Positions 49,851-63,468 of a stretch of DNA of 64,000 nucleotides are shown piece by piece. Location of the stretch: the NCBI GenBank assembly GCA_037074765.1, contig JBAMDO010000566.1, positions 1 through 64,000 on the forward strand, in the 5' to 3' direction. This DNA comes from Mansonella perstans. Its lineage: Eukaryota; Nematoda; Chromadorea; Rhabditida; Onchocercidae. The number at the start of each line of letters is the position of its first letter. Within the stretch, counting starts at the first letter, position 1. The position numbers and the translations under genes are program-made. Under the pieces are notes generated by a model that saw only the letters and a program-made list of their open reading frames with translations, searched no databases and had not been told where the DNA came from.

Positions 49851-50515
49851 TTATAAGTGATTGATTGGGATGGGTTCTAGTCTGGTAGCTATTGGTTCTT
49901 TGGTGGTGAAGGTGACGAAGAGTCTCGGACTGCCTATGCGGTGGAATTGAACTTCTGTGGTAACTCTGTCTCTTTTGCAATAACATTGATAGGAATATGT
50001 AACAGAAGATTTGGCTGTGGTCTTAGATAGTTGATGGATATTTGAACAGAGGTTGTTATTGTTATGGATACACAGAGAAAGAATAACATGTTGGTAGATT
50101 AAGAGCATGAGCTTAATCGCCAACGTACAATGCGGGTCCATTACCGTAAAGGTGATGATTTAATTCGTAAGAAAAAATTAAACATTACCTACATGCTAAT
50201 ACAATTATTACTTTCCTGGAACTAACTTTCATTTGATTTTACAAAAATACCTTTAGTGATTCGCTGACAGTCGAGTGTGTGATGTATTAGTTTGATATGT
50301 GAAGGTCTGCTATTTCTTCTTCTGAAGTTTTCTGTAGTTTTCCTACAGGATTTCCTGTAATCTTTCTTTGGAATTTGATATTTTACATAAAGCGGAAAAG
50401 CTTGAAATTCTGATGTGTTATTCCGTTTACAAAACAATTTGTTGGGGATATGAGCATAAGTTTCATCGGACAGTTTAAATTTCTTAAAAATGTACTTTAT
50501 TATTATTCCTTTCAT
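49851..50515 (-). other. Possible unrecognised minus-strand coding region
   Basis: Two adjacent minus-strand open frames of 97 and 96 codons (50515-50222 and 50141-49851) have less biased composition than the surrounding DNA. The first contains FPLYVKYQIPKKDYRKSC and ends near a possible donor (ACTAAAG|GTATTT). The second starts with an ATG and a moderately hydrophobic segment (LAIKLMLLIYQHVILSL) and ends RLEPIPINHL. I recognise no family and cannot join them with confidence. It could be a small gene, two exons, or debris. Confidence 0.25.
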
Positions 50516-50589
50516 TCATTTGCTTTTATTGGATCTCTCATTTGAAAGATGTCGAAATTTGTTTTATATTGCATTCTCTTACTCTTCCG

Positions 50590-50668
50590 CTTTTTCTTTT
50601 TTTTTTTTTTTGGGGTGGGGGGAGGGGGAGGGAGGAGGGAGGGGAAGGGAAGAGGAGAAAAAAATTAA
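50590..50668. repeat. Poly-T / G-rich polypurine tract
   Basis: About 20 pyrimidines are followed by more than 50 uninterrupted purines apart from one T, including runs of 4, 6, 5, 3, 3, 4 and 3 G. It is capable in principle of G-quadruplex or triplex (H-DNA) formation. Such composition is unusual in this AT-rich region. Confidence 0.85.
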
Positions 50669-53600
50669 AGATAAAAGTTGCCGGAAGCCATGGATAATAT
50701 TTCTCTGATTATATGTTAGCTCACTTGATGCCGAAAGTTTAAACAGAAAAGATTAATTTCAACATAAAATTTGATAACCTTACAAGATGGGCAAGTCTTG
50801 TGGTTGCTCTTTCTTCTCTTTAGTGTCTTTGATACTTAATGTCGGAAATATTATCACCACTCTTATGTTGATTCATCCTTGAGTTTTTGTGATAACCAGT
50901 GTAAAAAGGTGAAGTGATGATAATGATCAGGAGTGAGGCTTATATTATCGCTGAATATTATTTCAATCCGTTCAGCACTGTCCCTCTTCTGGTCTGCTCT
51001 CTTCATGTATAATTTAAAAGTTATCAAGATATTCATTCGAAAATATCTGGACCAAAGATACTAATCGACTGCCAGATGTTCGAAATTAATTGATATTTCA
51101 TTTCCCAACATCACTTCTGTTGAGATCCTTGTAATTGCATATTCTTTTAGCTGCGTGTTAATTCAACAAAATAGCATCAGTTAATTTTGCAATTAAATAC
51201 TTCAAAAAAAAAAGATTCTGAAATAAATAAACATTTTTTCAAAAGATGACAATTTAAATGTTGTCTCATCACTTTACAAATGAAACAAATAACGAAAGCT
51301 GCGATGAAATGATATTTAACTTCGAAAAAAAATATATACTTTGAAATTTGATAAACTTTTCTTAATTTCCGTGAATCTTTAATGAATAAGACAATTATCC
51401 AACATCATTGTTCGCAGTCAAAATCATCATTTCAATTTATGATTTCTTAAGATTCCAAAGTGCATCATGGCTTTAATAGGAAAATGACAGACGCAATATT
51501 TAAATCTGTTATCTTTTGGAAAAATTTGTATTTGTTGCAAAATTTTTTTTTGAAGTATTTAATTGCAAAATCAATAATGAAGTTTTGTTGAATTGAAACA
51601 CAGCTGGCAGCAATTATTTATTACAAAGCACTCAATAGAGATGATGCTGGGAGATTAACTATCAATTAATTTCGAAGTTTACAACATTTCTTGACTTCCG
51701 ATAGCACAATAAATATTTGAGATTGAAAATTATTATGTCACAAGCTCCAAATATAATAAGCAATAAATGATCACAAATACTGCTGTAAATGATCACAAAA
51801 TAAATCACAGATATTGTAATAGAACACTGAACTCTGTTTTTATCAGAAAACTGTTATACATAACAATAAATTATTTCCAGGAAGTCTAATCATTAATTAA
51901 TCATTAATTGTCAAATTCATCTTCTGATCACGCCACTGATAAATTCAATCTGTCAATTTTAACAAACCGATAGTACGGCGATCTGTGTATTCATGACTTG
52001 TTCAGTTTGCCTGAAGCATTCTAGAAATTGAGTTTCATTGCATTTCCGATATGATCATATCATTTCTGAGTTTGATTAAGTCAACTTCTATAATAGATGC
52101 AATGAAAGCAATGATGGCAATGAATAGCGCTGAGAGAAATAAGTTTAAACAAATTATTCACTAAAAAGCATTATTTCAATTCAAAATAGAAGAACAACTG
52201 CTAGCTCCTTTGAACAGATTTAATAGTTGGAAAAGCATAGGAGAGGCAGGGTTGGAATATTTAATATGTTCGGCTCTATCACTTCAAACATTTGTACGAA
52301 AAACAGAGTGACAGGAAGAGAATGAAATTACCAACTTCAGTTCTATTCTTTTTAAACTAAAGACAAAAATAGCTTATCAGACATTAAATTGTAGATGTTT
52401 TTGGTCTCTGTTCTCTTTTACTCCTTCACTGATCATCCTAATATTATTCCTGCACAAACCAGCATAAGTGATAGTATATGGAATATGTATAAGTAATTCT
52501 CTATCAATCCTTTTCCTTTTTTACTAACTTTTTCTTCTCTTTCTTCCTCTTAAGAGCACTTTGTCATCCCTTTTATTCTATTGATATGTCTACGCTGTCC
52601 GCATTTTTATTTGTGAAACAATCTGTCGGTATTTTTCATACAGCTAAGCTATGACATGAATAACTGGCGGATTTCAACCTGATTGAGTAACTGGTGGATT
52701 CTACCTGGTTCACACATTCATTACTGCCAGCTGGGTTTAACTGTTACTGTTAGTTATAAATTTAATCAAATCTTCTGCTGTCCATTTTTCAGTAGAATTG
52801 TAAATTTTCCATTAAATTAATTTGCTAAGAATAAAATAATCTAAAAAATGAAATTTTAAAATTTAAAATGTTAAACAAATACGAAAGAATTTTCACTTTC
52901 TCTCTAACATTCATTTTCTATACTGCCAAAATTTTTTTTTTTGCTTGAATCGCAAAAGAGAAATAAACTGATGAAATTTATCAAATTAAAAATTCTTTTT
53001 TGTTAAGGAAAAAACGAATTTATGTCTTCATAAACTATGTATTATCTCAAATGTTACCTCTTTCACGATTAATCAACATAATTAGCATTTCCACCGCTAT
53101 CACTAGTGCAATGAATGTTATCAGTATTATTATCTACAGACTGTTATTATTAATGATGCAAATGATGATAGCAGAGATGGAGGAACAGATGAAATTTGAG
53201 AAATGCAGTCAACAACGCTAATATTTTGTTCTCAGATCGCTTAAATTATTTTCACTAACTTCATTTCTCACTTCTTTATACTTTTAAATGCTCGCTTACT
53301 ATTCTCATATCTTCCTTTGGTTCAATCTTATGGTTTGTCTCAGCAATGTCCTAGTCCATATTTAATTAAAACAGAGTGTATAGGGATTGAAAAGTTTAGG
53401 TACTGATCAGTCTGATAGTAAAGTTTATCAATATTTCATAATGCAACTGAGTTGGAGCATTTATTTCTACGTTAAAGTAGCATTGATCCAAATGTTAAAT
53501 TATTTTTGGAAGTTAAAAATTGTTCCATATGGAAGAGCATATGCATTAATTATGGAAGCAAAAATTAAGTAGAAATTAATTGGAATTTAATTTTCGATAG

Positions 53601-56600
53601 TTACAGAGCTCAGTTGCTTGTTGTGGCTTATTTATGTGATAATAATTAACATATCTGTCTCATCACTATCCGTTTAGCAATCTTCTTCTGCTATTTCCCA
53701 CATCTATATTTATTTATTTATTTTATTGAAAAAATTGGGAAGCAAAATATTTGAGAATAAGATTCATTTTCAATTTGCCAATTAATTATCTCAGCAATGT
53801 TTTTTAAGTCTACAAGTAGCAAATTACAATGATTTAGATCGAACTCAAATGAAAATGCTGATAAGTAAATTAAATTAAGCTGTAATGAATAGAAGTGAGC
53901 TGAAATTGAATGATTGGACTGATAAAATTTTTCAATTAAGTTATACAAAAATGGTTACATCGTAAATTTTTTGGCAATCACTGGTGTAAGTTGCAAGAAA
54001 CGAATAGTATTAATCATGCCAAATATCCGGAATCATTTATGTCAATGGAAAATGCTTTAGATTACGCTATTTTATGTGTTAGTTTTTTTGTAAATTTATA
54101 AAATGCTTTCAGTAGAAAAAAAATTGTGCATTGAAGAATCTCTTGCAGAGTCGCTCCATAGCTTATTTTATTTTTCCGGAAAAAATCCCATCAAAAATAA
54201 TGTGAAAATCATTTGTGAGAAATTTAAATGGCATGAGCTCATTCATCCCACTCGAAAGTTCTTACTGGAAGATTTGTCATAACAAAGTTTCATTCATGTA
54301 TTACGAAGAAAACAGAAAACTTTAGATAGTGTATTCTTTTCTTCAGTCAGATCAATTAATAAATTTAAATTGACATAATTTAAAAAAAAGTGTAAAGTAT
54401 GAGTAAGCCGGATGAACAGATGGATTACTGCAATTGCTTATTTAAATAATGATTTTAGTGAATATTGGCTGCAATTGAATATTGACTCTTGAAACGAGGC
54501 AACAGTAGAAGGGAAGGAATATTGTTGAAGATAAGCGGAAATTTTCAACAAATTTGGTGGACGAATAAACAATTCTCAATGATATATTACATTATACTAT
54601 TATATCCTTTCTTTCAAAACCCGATTTGAAGTAACCAGTTCGTAGTTCATTGATATATTTTAAAAAAGAATTAATAAAATATCGAATTCAGCTTTTAAAG
54701 CAATTCCAACATTTAAAATTGCTTTTACATTTTAACAAGCTTTTTTTGGCAGTTTTAAAGCCAATTTTCATCTTTCGATTTTTCAATTTAGACTTGTTTT
54801 TTTTTCAAAGTGCAAGTCCTTAAAATTTTAAATTCTAATAATAGTCTTTATAACATCATATATTGATCGTTTATGATATCATATCTTCCTGCTTCCCATT
54901 ATTATGCTTGTCCAACTCGTACTTTACATATAGTTCATTCTTTATTTGTTTGATTCGGTAAATTTAAACTTAAATTAAAACGATTCATGAAATGCTTCTA
55001 CCAGATTTTGTACTTTGTAGTTGGATAATAAGAGATCATTCGTTTTATGCAATAAGTAGGCATTTCTTATGATTTTATGATTCGAAATTTTCTTGTTTTC
55101 AAAGCTATCAACGGAATAAGAACAAAGTTGATGTCACCATCGTGAATAGACAAAATTGCAGTTGTCGGCCTTATGTGAAGTGTTATTTGAGTTCTGTCCG
55201 TTGAATGATAAACATCTGTAGCATTATTTCCGCTTCCTTCTCTTCCATTCGCTTCTTAGTATTTAAAACAATATTTAAAAATAAGGGGGAATTTTCAGTT
55301 TAAAACATAAGAACTGCTTATTCATAAACTTCTTTACTTTCCACAGTCAATCTATACTGTCATATTTCTTAAAAATATTTTTAAAATTCTGAAATTAAAA
55401 AAATTTTTTTTTGAACACATTTTCGTTCAATTGTTTTAAATATTCATATGGAGTTGACAAAATTGAAATAATTCATTGCATTTAAAAACAAAAAAAGCCA
55501 TTTTTACAGTGAATTAATTAATTAGAAACTGTTGGATTATTTGATGCAAGAGAAATTTATTATTCAGCAATTTTTTTTTTTTTTTTTTGGTTGAGTGGAA
55601 TTTTCTACGCTACAATTTCAATGATAGTGATTTTGTGTGATGTTGTAAATTGAGGAAAGAATGGAATGGACGAATGGAAGAGAAGAAGACTATTTTGATG
55701 TATTTCAGCAAACTTTTCTCTGTTTTTTTTCACCAATATGTGGCAAGAAAGAAAAAAAAGCAGAAACAGAGAAACAGAGCAATGAAATTAAATACCTTTA
55801 ACTCAATTAGAATTTACTGAATTTCAAACTTTTAAATATTATAATCAACAATCTGAATTTGCAAAATTTCTTCAAATATTATCAAAAATAAAACATTTAT
55901 GTATCCATCCTTCATTATAACGTTGTGATTTTCAACATTCTCAAGTATTCAACAATTTCGGAACATTTATTATGGAAGGAATGATATAAACAGACGACAG
56001 CAATTCATCGAATGTCGACATGAACGTATCGAATGTCAACATGAACCTATTTGTCGGATCACCTAAATAACATCCTCTAATAATATACACAACATTCAGT
56101 TTTTCCAAATGTCACCTTTCCAATTCTTACTATTTCGAATTCTTTCTCAATAATAGTAACTATTACTGCTATTAATCATCGTTACAACTTTTGAAATTAT
56201 CATAATGAATGAATATATTAACACATTTGATTGTGAAGTTCAATTCTATTTCACTTATGTCTAGCAGGCTATTTTGCATTTTCGAGAAATGTTTAGAGGA
56301 ATTTGTTTAGCTTTTTGAAAGCTTTTAATGTGGAATTAAAGGATGATTCATAAGAAATCATAGAAATATGTTCTGTAAAAATTAGTAATAAGAAAACCTT
56401 TTACGTCACAAAATATGTTTATATTACCCATGACCTTTAACCCATGTGCGATCTTTATAATAAGTTAATTCATCTTACAGTGTTGTAATGTTCCTGTCGA
56501 CAGATAATGGTCACTTTAAACCTGATTCAAATTTAAATGCCTACATAAAATTTGAAATGTCGCTACTCGAACAATTTTTCATAAGCAGTGCTGAAATTCC

Positions 56601-58090
56601 CGCGTGTTCATTCCGTGTTCTTTCTTGAAAATTAAACTTTCTATTTTCTTGAGAATATGTAAAATTGATACAAACGAAATATTACTAGTGCATTTTTTCT
56701 CACAATGAAAGATATCCACATTTAAAATATTTGTTTGTTATACAAGCTCTTCTAATATTAGTAAATGAAGTGTCAATAAAAAAATCGATCTCAAAATTAG
56801 TTATTTCCTGATTTTTTTAAAAATATAACCTTGGAATAATTACGAATTCCTTTCAATCTTGATTTTTTTTTGGATCCAGTGAAAAGTACAAAGTTACTTC
56901 TTTTTTCTTTTCTTTCAAGAACTGATACAAATTGATTGTCAATGTATAACTTCCTAGCATAGAGAAAGTCCGAAAAAGCAAGTCCGAAATCAGACGAAAT
57001 TTTTTCTTGGAATTTTAATAAGAAAAATGTTCTCTTATGTAAAACTTTTTTGGGCTGTTTATCCATCAAAAGAAAAAGCTTAGAAAATCGGCACTTTGTA
57101 TTTGTCAATTGTAGTTGTAATCAAAAAATTCTTCTAAAAGGAATGAAATGTTGCATTCACTTTTTTTCAATTGTTTTAAGTATATTTTCAATTTTTATCA
57201 ATTTAAAAGATGATACATATTGTCGATTTCTCCTTAATTGCTTTCGAAATTAGGGAACTTGAAAATTTTTTTCAACTGACCATTAGTTGACCGATGAATC
57301 GATTATATCCTGCGAATGTAATTTCTCAATTATCCACCAACTGATTCTTTTCTTCTCATGATGAAAGAATGTTTACTCTTGTCAGACTACTTTATGTCAA
57401 AAATATTTCCAAAGATCATCAAATCATTTATGCATCTTTTTGTTGTTGAATACAAACCCTGGCATTGCATTCTCTATACATACGTGAATTGATATATAGA
57501 TAGTTAATTCTTTCGAGATTTCACTTAATGAAATGCACATATGTTAATGACCTGGTTCAGGTCATTGTATCTGTCACATTGTTTATTCTTAATGAGATGA
57601 ATAATTCAAAAATTAAAGTTAAATTTGAAGAAAATATTTCATTTTTCATTCCAAAGATTGTAGATATTTATCATAATTAAAATATAAATTTCTTTACGTT
57701 GTATTAAACAAAAAGAAAAAGTATACATTGTGATATGATAAGTGAATGATACATGTTGAAATGATGCCTATTTCATGCCATTCTGTTTATTGTATTTACT
57801 TTTGCTATTCCAACAAATGCAAATATTTACAGAGAGAATTATTTTTGAAATTTTCTTGTGTGAATATTTTTTAAAAAAATGTTTTTTTTTTTTTTTTTTC
57901 AAAAGTCCATTTGATTTTATCATTACTTCCTCCTCCTCTGACTCATCCATTTATTTCATATTTCTCTTCCTTTTCTTCATAGATCCATTCACTGTTTACT
58001 AAAATTATCCTGGAAATCACTTATAAACGCTTCATGTATACCACTTACACCATCATAAACACATACATAGAGACACAGACAAAGATTCAT

Positions 58091-58127
58091 ACACACAGAC
58101 ACACACACAGACACACACACACACACA

Positions 58128-58175
<48 letters not shown>

Positions 58176-58190
58176 TACATACATACATAA
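58091..58190. repeat. CA/CATA microsatellite
   Basis: (CA)n interrupted by CAGA and CATA, ending in (CATA)n. Simple repeat likely to vary in length between individuals; open frames across it are artefacts. Confidence 0.9.
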
Positions 58191-59480
58191 TCATTTAGTA
58201 CTTTTGTTCGAAACACTTCATCTTAACTTGTTCTACTGGTGTTGTGATAGAGCACAAGTACATTGATGTATGTTTTAGATCAATGTTGAATCAAATTTTT
58301 ACTCAACACTTAATGACAGTTACTTCGTTTCACTTTGAAGGTCATTTGATAGTTGTATATTTAGAACAATTAGAGGAATAAATTAATCAATTAGAGGAAT
58401 GAAGATGGTTAAGAAAATTTTCCGAACAATACATAGTTTAGTTTCTCAGATATTTTAATATGATTATATGAATAAAATTTACTTTTACAAAAGTTTTCCT
58501 TTTCATACTATTACAAATTATTTTTATTTTTAACAATTACATTGTTCAAATCTAATTTGATTATTTTCAAAAATTGCACTTTCTTTTCCTGAAATTCTTT
58601 TTTTGTTCTAAAATTTCACTCTGTTATTTCTAAGATATCAGCATTCAATTAAATTATTCATTGATCTTTCCATCTAATTATCGATCATTTCACATTTGTA
58701 AAATTCACGTTTAATGTACGTTTCTGAGAATTAAAAAATTATTTCTGTTTGATTTATTTCTCATATTATCAGGTCACTAAGCAATAATGTTCGATTAGTT
58801 AAAAAGAAATGTGTATTTTTATTTTTTTTGTAGTTAATAATATTTAAATTATTCAAATAATATCACAGGTAATATTTATACAACCTAAACCATTCATTTA
58901 ACAGTACAACATTTTGTGTACGTCACTGATATGGCTATCAACAATTCTAACAAACATTTTCATTTCATTATTTTTACTTTCTCTTTATTCATTTCAATAT
59001 TTATTAATAGTCCTAAATTTCAGTTCCAATTTCTTTTCTATTAGAAAACTTTCTTGAGAAACAATATGACATGTCATATTTCTTCACTATTCCACTTTTT
59101 TCACTTTTTGTTTTAACATTTCACTTATTGATAATTTAGTAATTGTTTAATGATTGAATGATAATTTAAAATTATTATTGTTATCAAATTCCATTTAAAT
59201 TAAAATAATCAATGTATCTTTCGGTATTTATCAGTATTTACTGTAAGATTTTCGGTTTGCTTCGTTCTTTTCTTCCTTTCTACTCCTCATATTACACATA
59301 AAGATACTTCATGCATTTTTGTCGATGAATATAACGATAAGTTAAATGGTGGTATTCCAACGAAAAACTCACTAGATTTCATAGCAAAATTTAACGGGCC
59401 ATTTGTTTAAACTTTCAAAAAGATTTGCCGCGGTTTGAATGCCTTAAAGGTGTGTGGTAATGTTTATTTTAACAATTGAT

Positions 59481-59510
59481 AGCGGGGCGGGGGAGAGGGG
59501 GAGGGGGGAG
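59481..59510. repeat. G-rich tract
   Basis: Runs of 4, 5, 5 and 6 G separated by one to three bases within 30 nt, meeting the simple four-run G-quadruplex pattern. It lies about 620 nt upstream of the LASP start codon. Confidence 0.7.
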
Positions 59511-60084
59511 TTAGAGGTACGGAAAAAGTACTCAGCCTGTGTTTTCGATTCTTTTTCTTTGCCACTTTATGTCTTCTGCTCACTTTTTTTTTTTTTCTTT
59601 CCATTTTTTCGATCACAATATTTTTTAAAGTGTCGCTCCTATACATATTTAGCATGTGAGTCATTTTCTGGATTGGCTCTTTTCTGTCAATTTCATTTCT
59701 CAATTTATTTTTCTTTCTCATTTTTCAATTTTTCAATGCAATTCTTACACAATTTTTCATTTCACTTTTTCAATTATTCACCACTTTGCCATACTATTTT
59801 CACTTTAATTTCTGTTTGCAATATTTAGCTTAATTAAATTTGTTTTTAAACTTATCTCTTTCTTTCTATTTTATTCCTGAATTTCTCACATGTTTCATAC
59901 GCTATTCTCTTTATTATACTTATGAAGTTTATCTTTTTGTTTTTTTTCCAATGAGGAATTTTTGTTCTTTAGTTATATTCGATATTTCAAATTTATCTAT
60001 TGCAAAAAAATTAATTCATCCTGAAAACAGTTCGTTAAAAGTTAACAATAATTTAGAAGAGATTTCAGTTTTTCTTATCTTTTC

Positions 60085-60086
60085 AG
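60085..60086 (+). promoter_or_regulatory. Probable trans-splice (or 5' UTR) acceptor of LASP gene
   Basis: CTTATCTTTTCAG ends 46 nt before the ATG at 60133 with no coding exon identified upstream. It is best explained as a spliced-leader acceptor or as the 3' end of a non-coding first intron. Confidence 0.5.
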
Positions 60087-60132
60087 ATTCCAAATCTGTT
60101 GAAATATCATTCCGCACTGTCTTTTTATAAGG

Positions 60133-63100
60133 ATGAGTAAGAAGTGCGCACGAGAGGAGTGTGGTAAAACTGTTTATCCACTTGAAGAATTGAAATGTCT
60201 CGATAAGGTAATTTTCTCCAATTTACTTCATTTCTGATTTTCCTTTCATTTTTTAAATTTTATTTTCCTCTCTGCGCGGACATTATCTTTAGAATAATAA
60301 TTAGTCCCAGTTTTCTCGTTGTAAATTTAATTTAGTTACTTTTCCACATCATTAAATCAATAATGTTAATACAACCAAGTGAATAAATTTAACGACAAGT
60401 TCAGCGGTTGAAGTTTTACTCTCCCCTTTCAGAACAGTGATGTGGGACTATTGTTGTTTGGATTGGGAAAGAGAGGGGAAAGGCAGAGGATGACAAATTA
60501 CATTGAACGACATCATTTAATCTTTTTAGTTTGATTGTTTTAATTTTTTTTGAGAGAGAAATCATTGTAGGAATGTTTTAATTGATATTACTGGTAATGT
60601 TGCCACTAAATAATTTATTTTAGGTTTGGCACAAGGGATGCTTCAGGTGCACAGTATGCAGCATGGTTTTGAACATGAAAAATTATAAAGGATATGATAA
60701 AATGCCATACTGCGAACCGTAAATTTTATTGCCTCACTTTCTTAATTTTATATTCTTTTTGAATCCTCCAATATTGTTTTTTTTTTTTCCAAAAATTTAC
60801 CGTTTTTGCAGTCATTACCCAAAAACAGTAGCATCAGTGGTTGTTGATACACCGGAAATGCGACGTCTTGCTGAAAATACCAGATTGCAAAGTCAGGTGT
60901 GTCTTGATTCATGTATTTAATATGATTTACTTTCGTCTATGAGTGTGATAGTTGTTGAAGTAAATGATTATAACAGGTTTACTTTCAAATGAAACTTGCT
61001 AAATTAGTGTGTTTTCTTTCTGTCTTTTGCAAAACGTTATTTTTTTTCTGTCTTTTACTAAACTTTCCAGCTTCTCGAACATCTGTCTGCATTTTCATTT
61101 CTTATATGATCAATTTCAGATTAAATATCACGAGGAATTTGAAAAATCAAAAGGACATAGAATCCAGGTGGCTGATGATCCTGAGGTGACTCGGCATCTT
61201 CAGAATACCAAAATTCAATCTCAGGTACCAAAAAATATGGTTGAGTAACATGAGAGGGGGAATGTATAAAGCATTTGATATGAAATAATTTCATTCAGTT
61301 TCAGAAGCTGCAAGTTATTCTTTTTATGATTCATACCTGATGATTACAGAAGACATCATTATTAATTAAAATGAAATCTTTTTTGTTGTAACGTAAAGTA
61401 TAACTTTCATGGTTTGAGATTTCGTATTTTTTACAGAAATAAATTATTAATTTTTACTTCATTAATTTTAGGTAGCTTATCATGGTGAACAGAACAAAAA
61501 GAAGTTACAGGATGAGATTCGGCCTCAGCCAGAACAACAGAATATTTCTAATGGCGAAGGTTTTTTTCATTTATTCTTTGTATTTATGTTCTGCTGAAAA
61601 GGAAACTTAAATTCATTCTTTGCTGGATTTTCTGGAGTGAAATTTGAGGATTAGGATTGAATACCTTATTTAGTTTAAAATTACTAATATCTGAGATAAG
61701 AATTTGGCATCGTTCACTTCGAATTCTGATGATTTGAAGTGTTAGATAATTCTGTTATGTGAAAGAGTGATTTTTTCAAATCACTCAATTTCCTTTTCCT
61801 TTTATAGATCTAACGATTCTTGTGATTAAGGTTTTTCCTTATGTATGTTGTAGAGACTTATTTATGTTCATGCAGAGATAAATTTAAGAAATCTAGAAAA
61901 AAGTTTCCAAAGATCTTTAAGAAAAGAATTTTGTCAAGCGGTGAAATGTGATAGATAATCTGCAGTTGCAGTCCGCTTCTGATGTTTGTTGGCTTACTTA
62001 AATGGCAACAAATTTGGAAATGCTTCTTGTGTTGTTAAATTGTAGTTAATTACTGCAAATTTCTTGATCATTTCTTGATGTATCTTGGAATGGTGAAAAT
62101 AGAAGCGTTGGATATCATAATTTTGTAGGTAGGGCAACTTATAAAGAAAAAACTACTGTAAATTTATTGAGTTAGCCTGCGAAGAACCTAAGGGAAAGGA
62201 GAGATAGAATTGGAAGGAGAGTAAAGGATGTAAATGAAGAAGAATGATGCTTATGAAATTCTTGGCTCATTGGTTGTTTTCGTGACTAAGGTTCATCTTC
62301 GCCATGTAATGGCTGAGGGTAGTTTGAATATTGAGCTATTTTAGCAACGACAATTATTTTAGATTTAATTGTTGCTGTTATAATTGTGCGATAGGATGAG
62401 ACCTACCCAGAAGTTCAAGAAGACTGCATTTTCTGACATTTCTTGTACGTAATTTGTTAGGATTGCATTAATTGCTTGGAAGTGCTTATTTGTCTCCTGT
62501 TTCTTTCTTTCTCCGCTCAATTTTTAATTCCTATTTACAAATCCAATTAATCACATGCATGCGCTTTCAGTATCTTTGATTGCTAATAGTGTGCCTGAAT
62601 CACCTTCAACATATGCCCCGCCCTTCTCCGCCGCTGCTCATTACCAGCCAACAACGCCGTATTCCGGCAAACTTGCACGACAGTCCGGAACTCTAATTTA
62701 TTCATCCGAACAAGGTGGCAAAGGTATCTATATATTAATATCAATGTATAGATATATGCTACAAATTCATTCCAAAGATAAATTTCTGGAAAGTTTGGAT
62801 AGATTCTGAGGAAAGGTATTTCTGCGTTGTTCAGCTTTTTCACCACATTCTGTCGTTTGGCTTTTCAGTGAAAATACAAAAGATATGAATCTTTATCATT
62901 TGAATTTATTTTCGATTACGTCTTGAAAAAATGCATCTAAATCTCAAAATAGGAGTAAATATTGGCGTGAAAGTAAATATAAGGCTGCAAATAACGCAAT
63001 TTTTTTTCTTGTGAAAAAAAATTTTTTTCTTGCTTAACAATAATCCCTTAACTAATACTTTGTTTTGTTTCGGTTATAAAGAAAATTTCAGTTCATGATT

Positions 63101-63468
63101 GGGAGAATTTCCATACGTGTTTTGCTGTATGTTTCTGTATTAAAAACAGTTCTGTTTTTTTGAATGCCTCGACAAACACCATTTAGACTTGAAATGAAGG
63201 GGTAAATTTTCGAGTTAGGAAAAATTGAATATCTTGAGAACTTTTAAATTTCAAGGAAGCGCTTTTTTTGCCACGGAATGAGAAAGTCTGTTGACACGGA
63301 ATGAATAATAAGCAAAAAGAGAGCTGATTGATTTTCTGTTTCAATTCCAAGCATATTCTGTTATTGCAGTGCCTATCCAACAGCGTCAGGTTGGTAGCAT
63401 AGCTGACTATGACCCCTTAAATGGTAACTGGGGTACGGTAGGATCGAGTCGAGCAGCCGAAAAAATCG
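60133..63468 (+). CDS. LASP-family LIM and nebulin-repeat protein, 5' part
   Basis: LASP proteins bind F-actin and sit at focal adhesions and muscle attachment sites. Seven exons read in phase: 60133-60207, 60624-60718, 60812-60896, 61120-61224, 61472-61559, 62571-62723 and 63370-63468. Residues 5 to about 58 are a LIM domain ([39 protein letters not shown]). Its first zinc-ligand pair is spaced C-x4-C instead of the usual C-x2-C. Two nebulin-type repeats follow ([29 protein letters not shown] then [17 protein letters not shown]), and a third partial one starts VAYHG. Then comes a Ser/Pro-rich linker ([15 protein letters not shown]). The last visible exon contains [12 protein letters not shown] and ends at a GTACGA donor. 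The expected C-terminal SH3 domain lies past the window, so this is a partial gene. Resemblance to C. elegans F42H10.3/lasp-1 is by memory of the family. Confidence 0.9.

Larger units (their letters stand above)
48106..60086. other. 12-kb gene-poor region upstream of LASP gene
   Basis: No confident gene was found on either strand. Open frames are short and of biased composition, except for the minus-strand stretch at 49851-50515 listed separately. The region holds a polypurine G-rich tract (50612-50668), a CA microsatellite (58091-58190), poly-T runs (near 55571 and 57885) and a second G-rich tract (59481-59510). It may hold distal control sequence or non-coding 5' exons of the LASP gene, but nothing in the sequence proves this. 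Confidence 0.45.

Noticed and set aside
53000..53572. Two plus-strand frames of 73 and 61 codons
   Set aside because: Ile/Met/Leu-rich and without splice or start context; treated as chance open frames.
57989..58216. Cys/Val repeat open frame on the minus strand
   Set aside because: Translation of the CA/CATA microsatellite.
59454..59828. 124-codon plus-strand open frame
   Set aside because: Phe/Ser-rich translation of T-rich DNA spanning a G-rich tract; no coding signature.
59840..60130. 96-codon frame immediately before the LASP start
   Set aside because: It crosses the acceptor at 60085-60086 and reads as 5' untranslated and upstream sequence; the LIM domain begins at the 60133 ATG.
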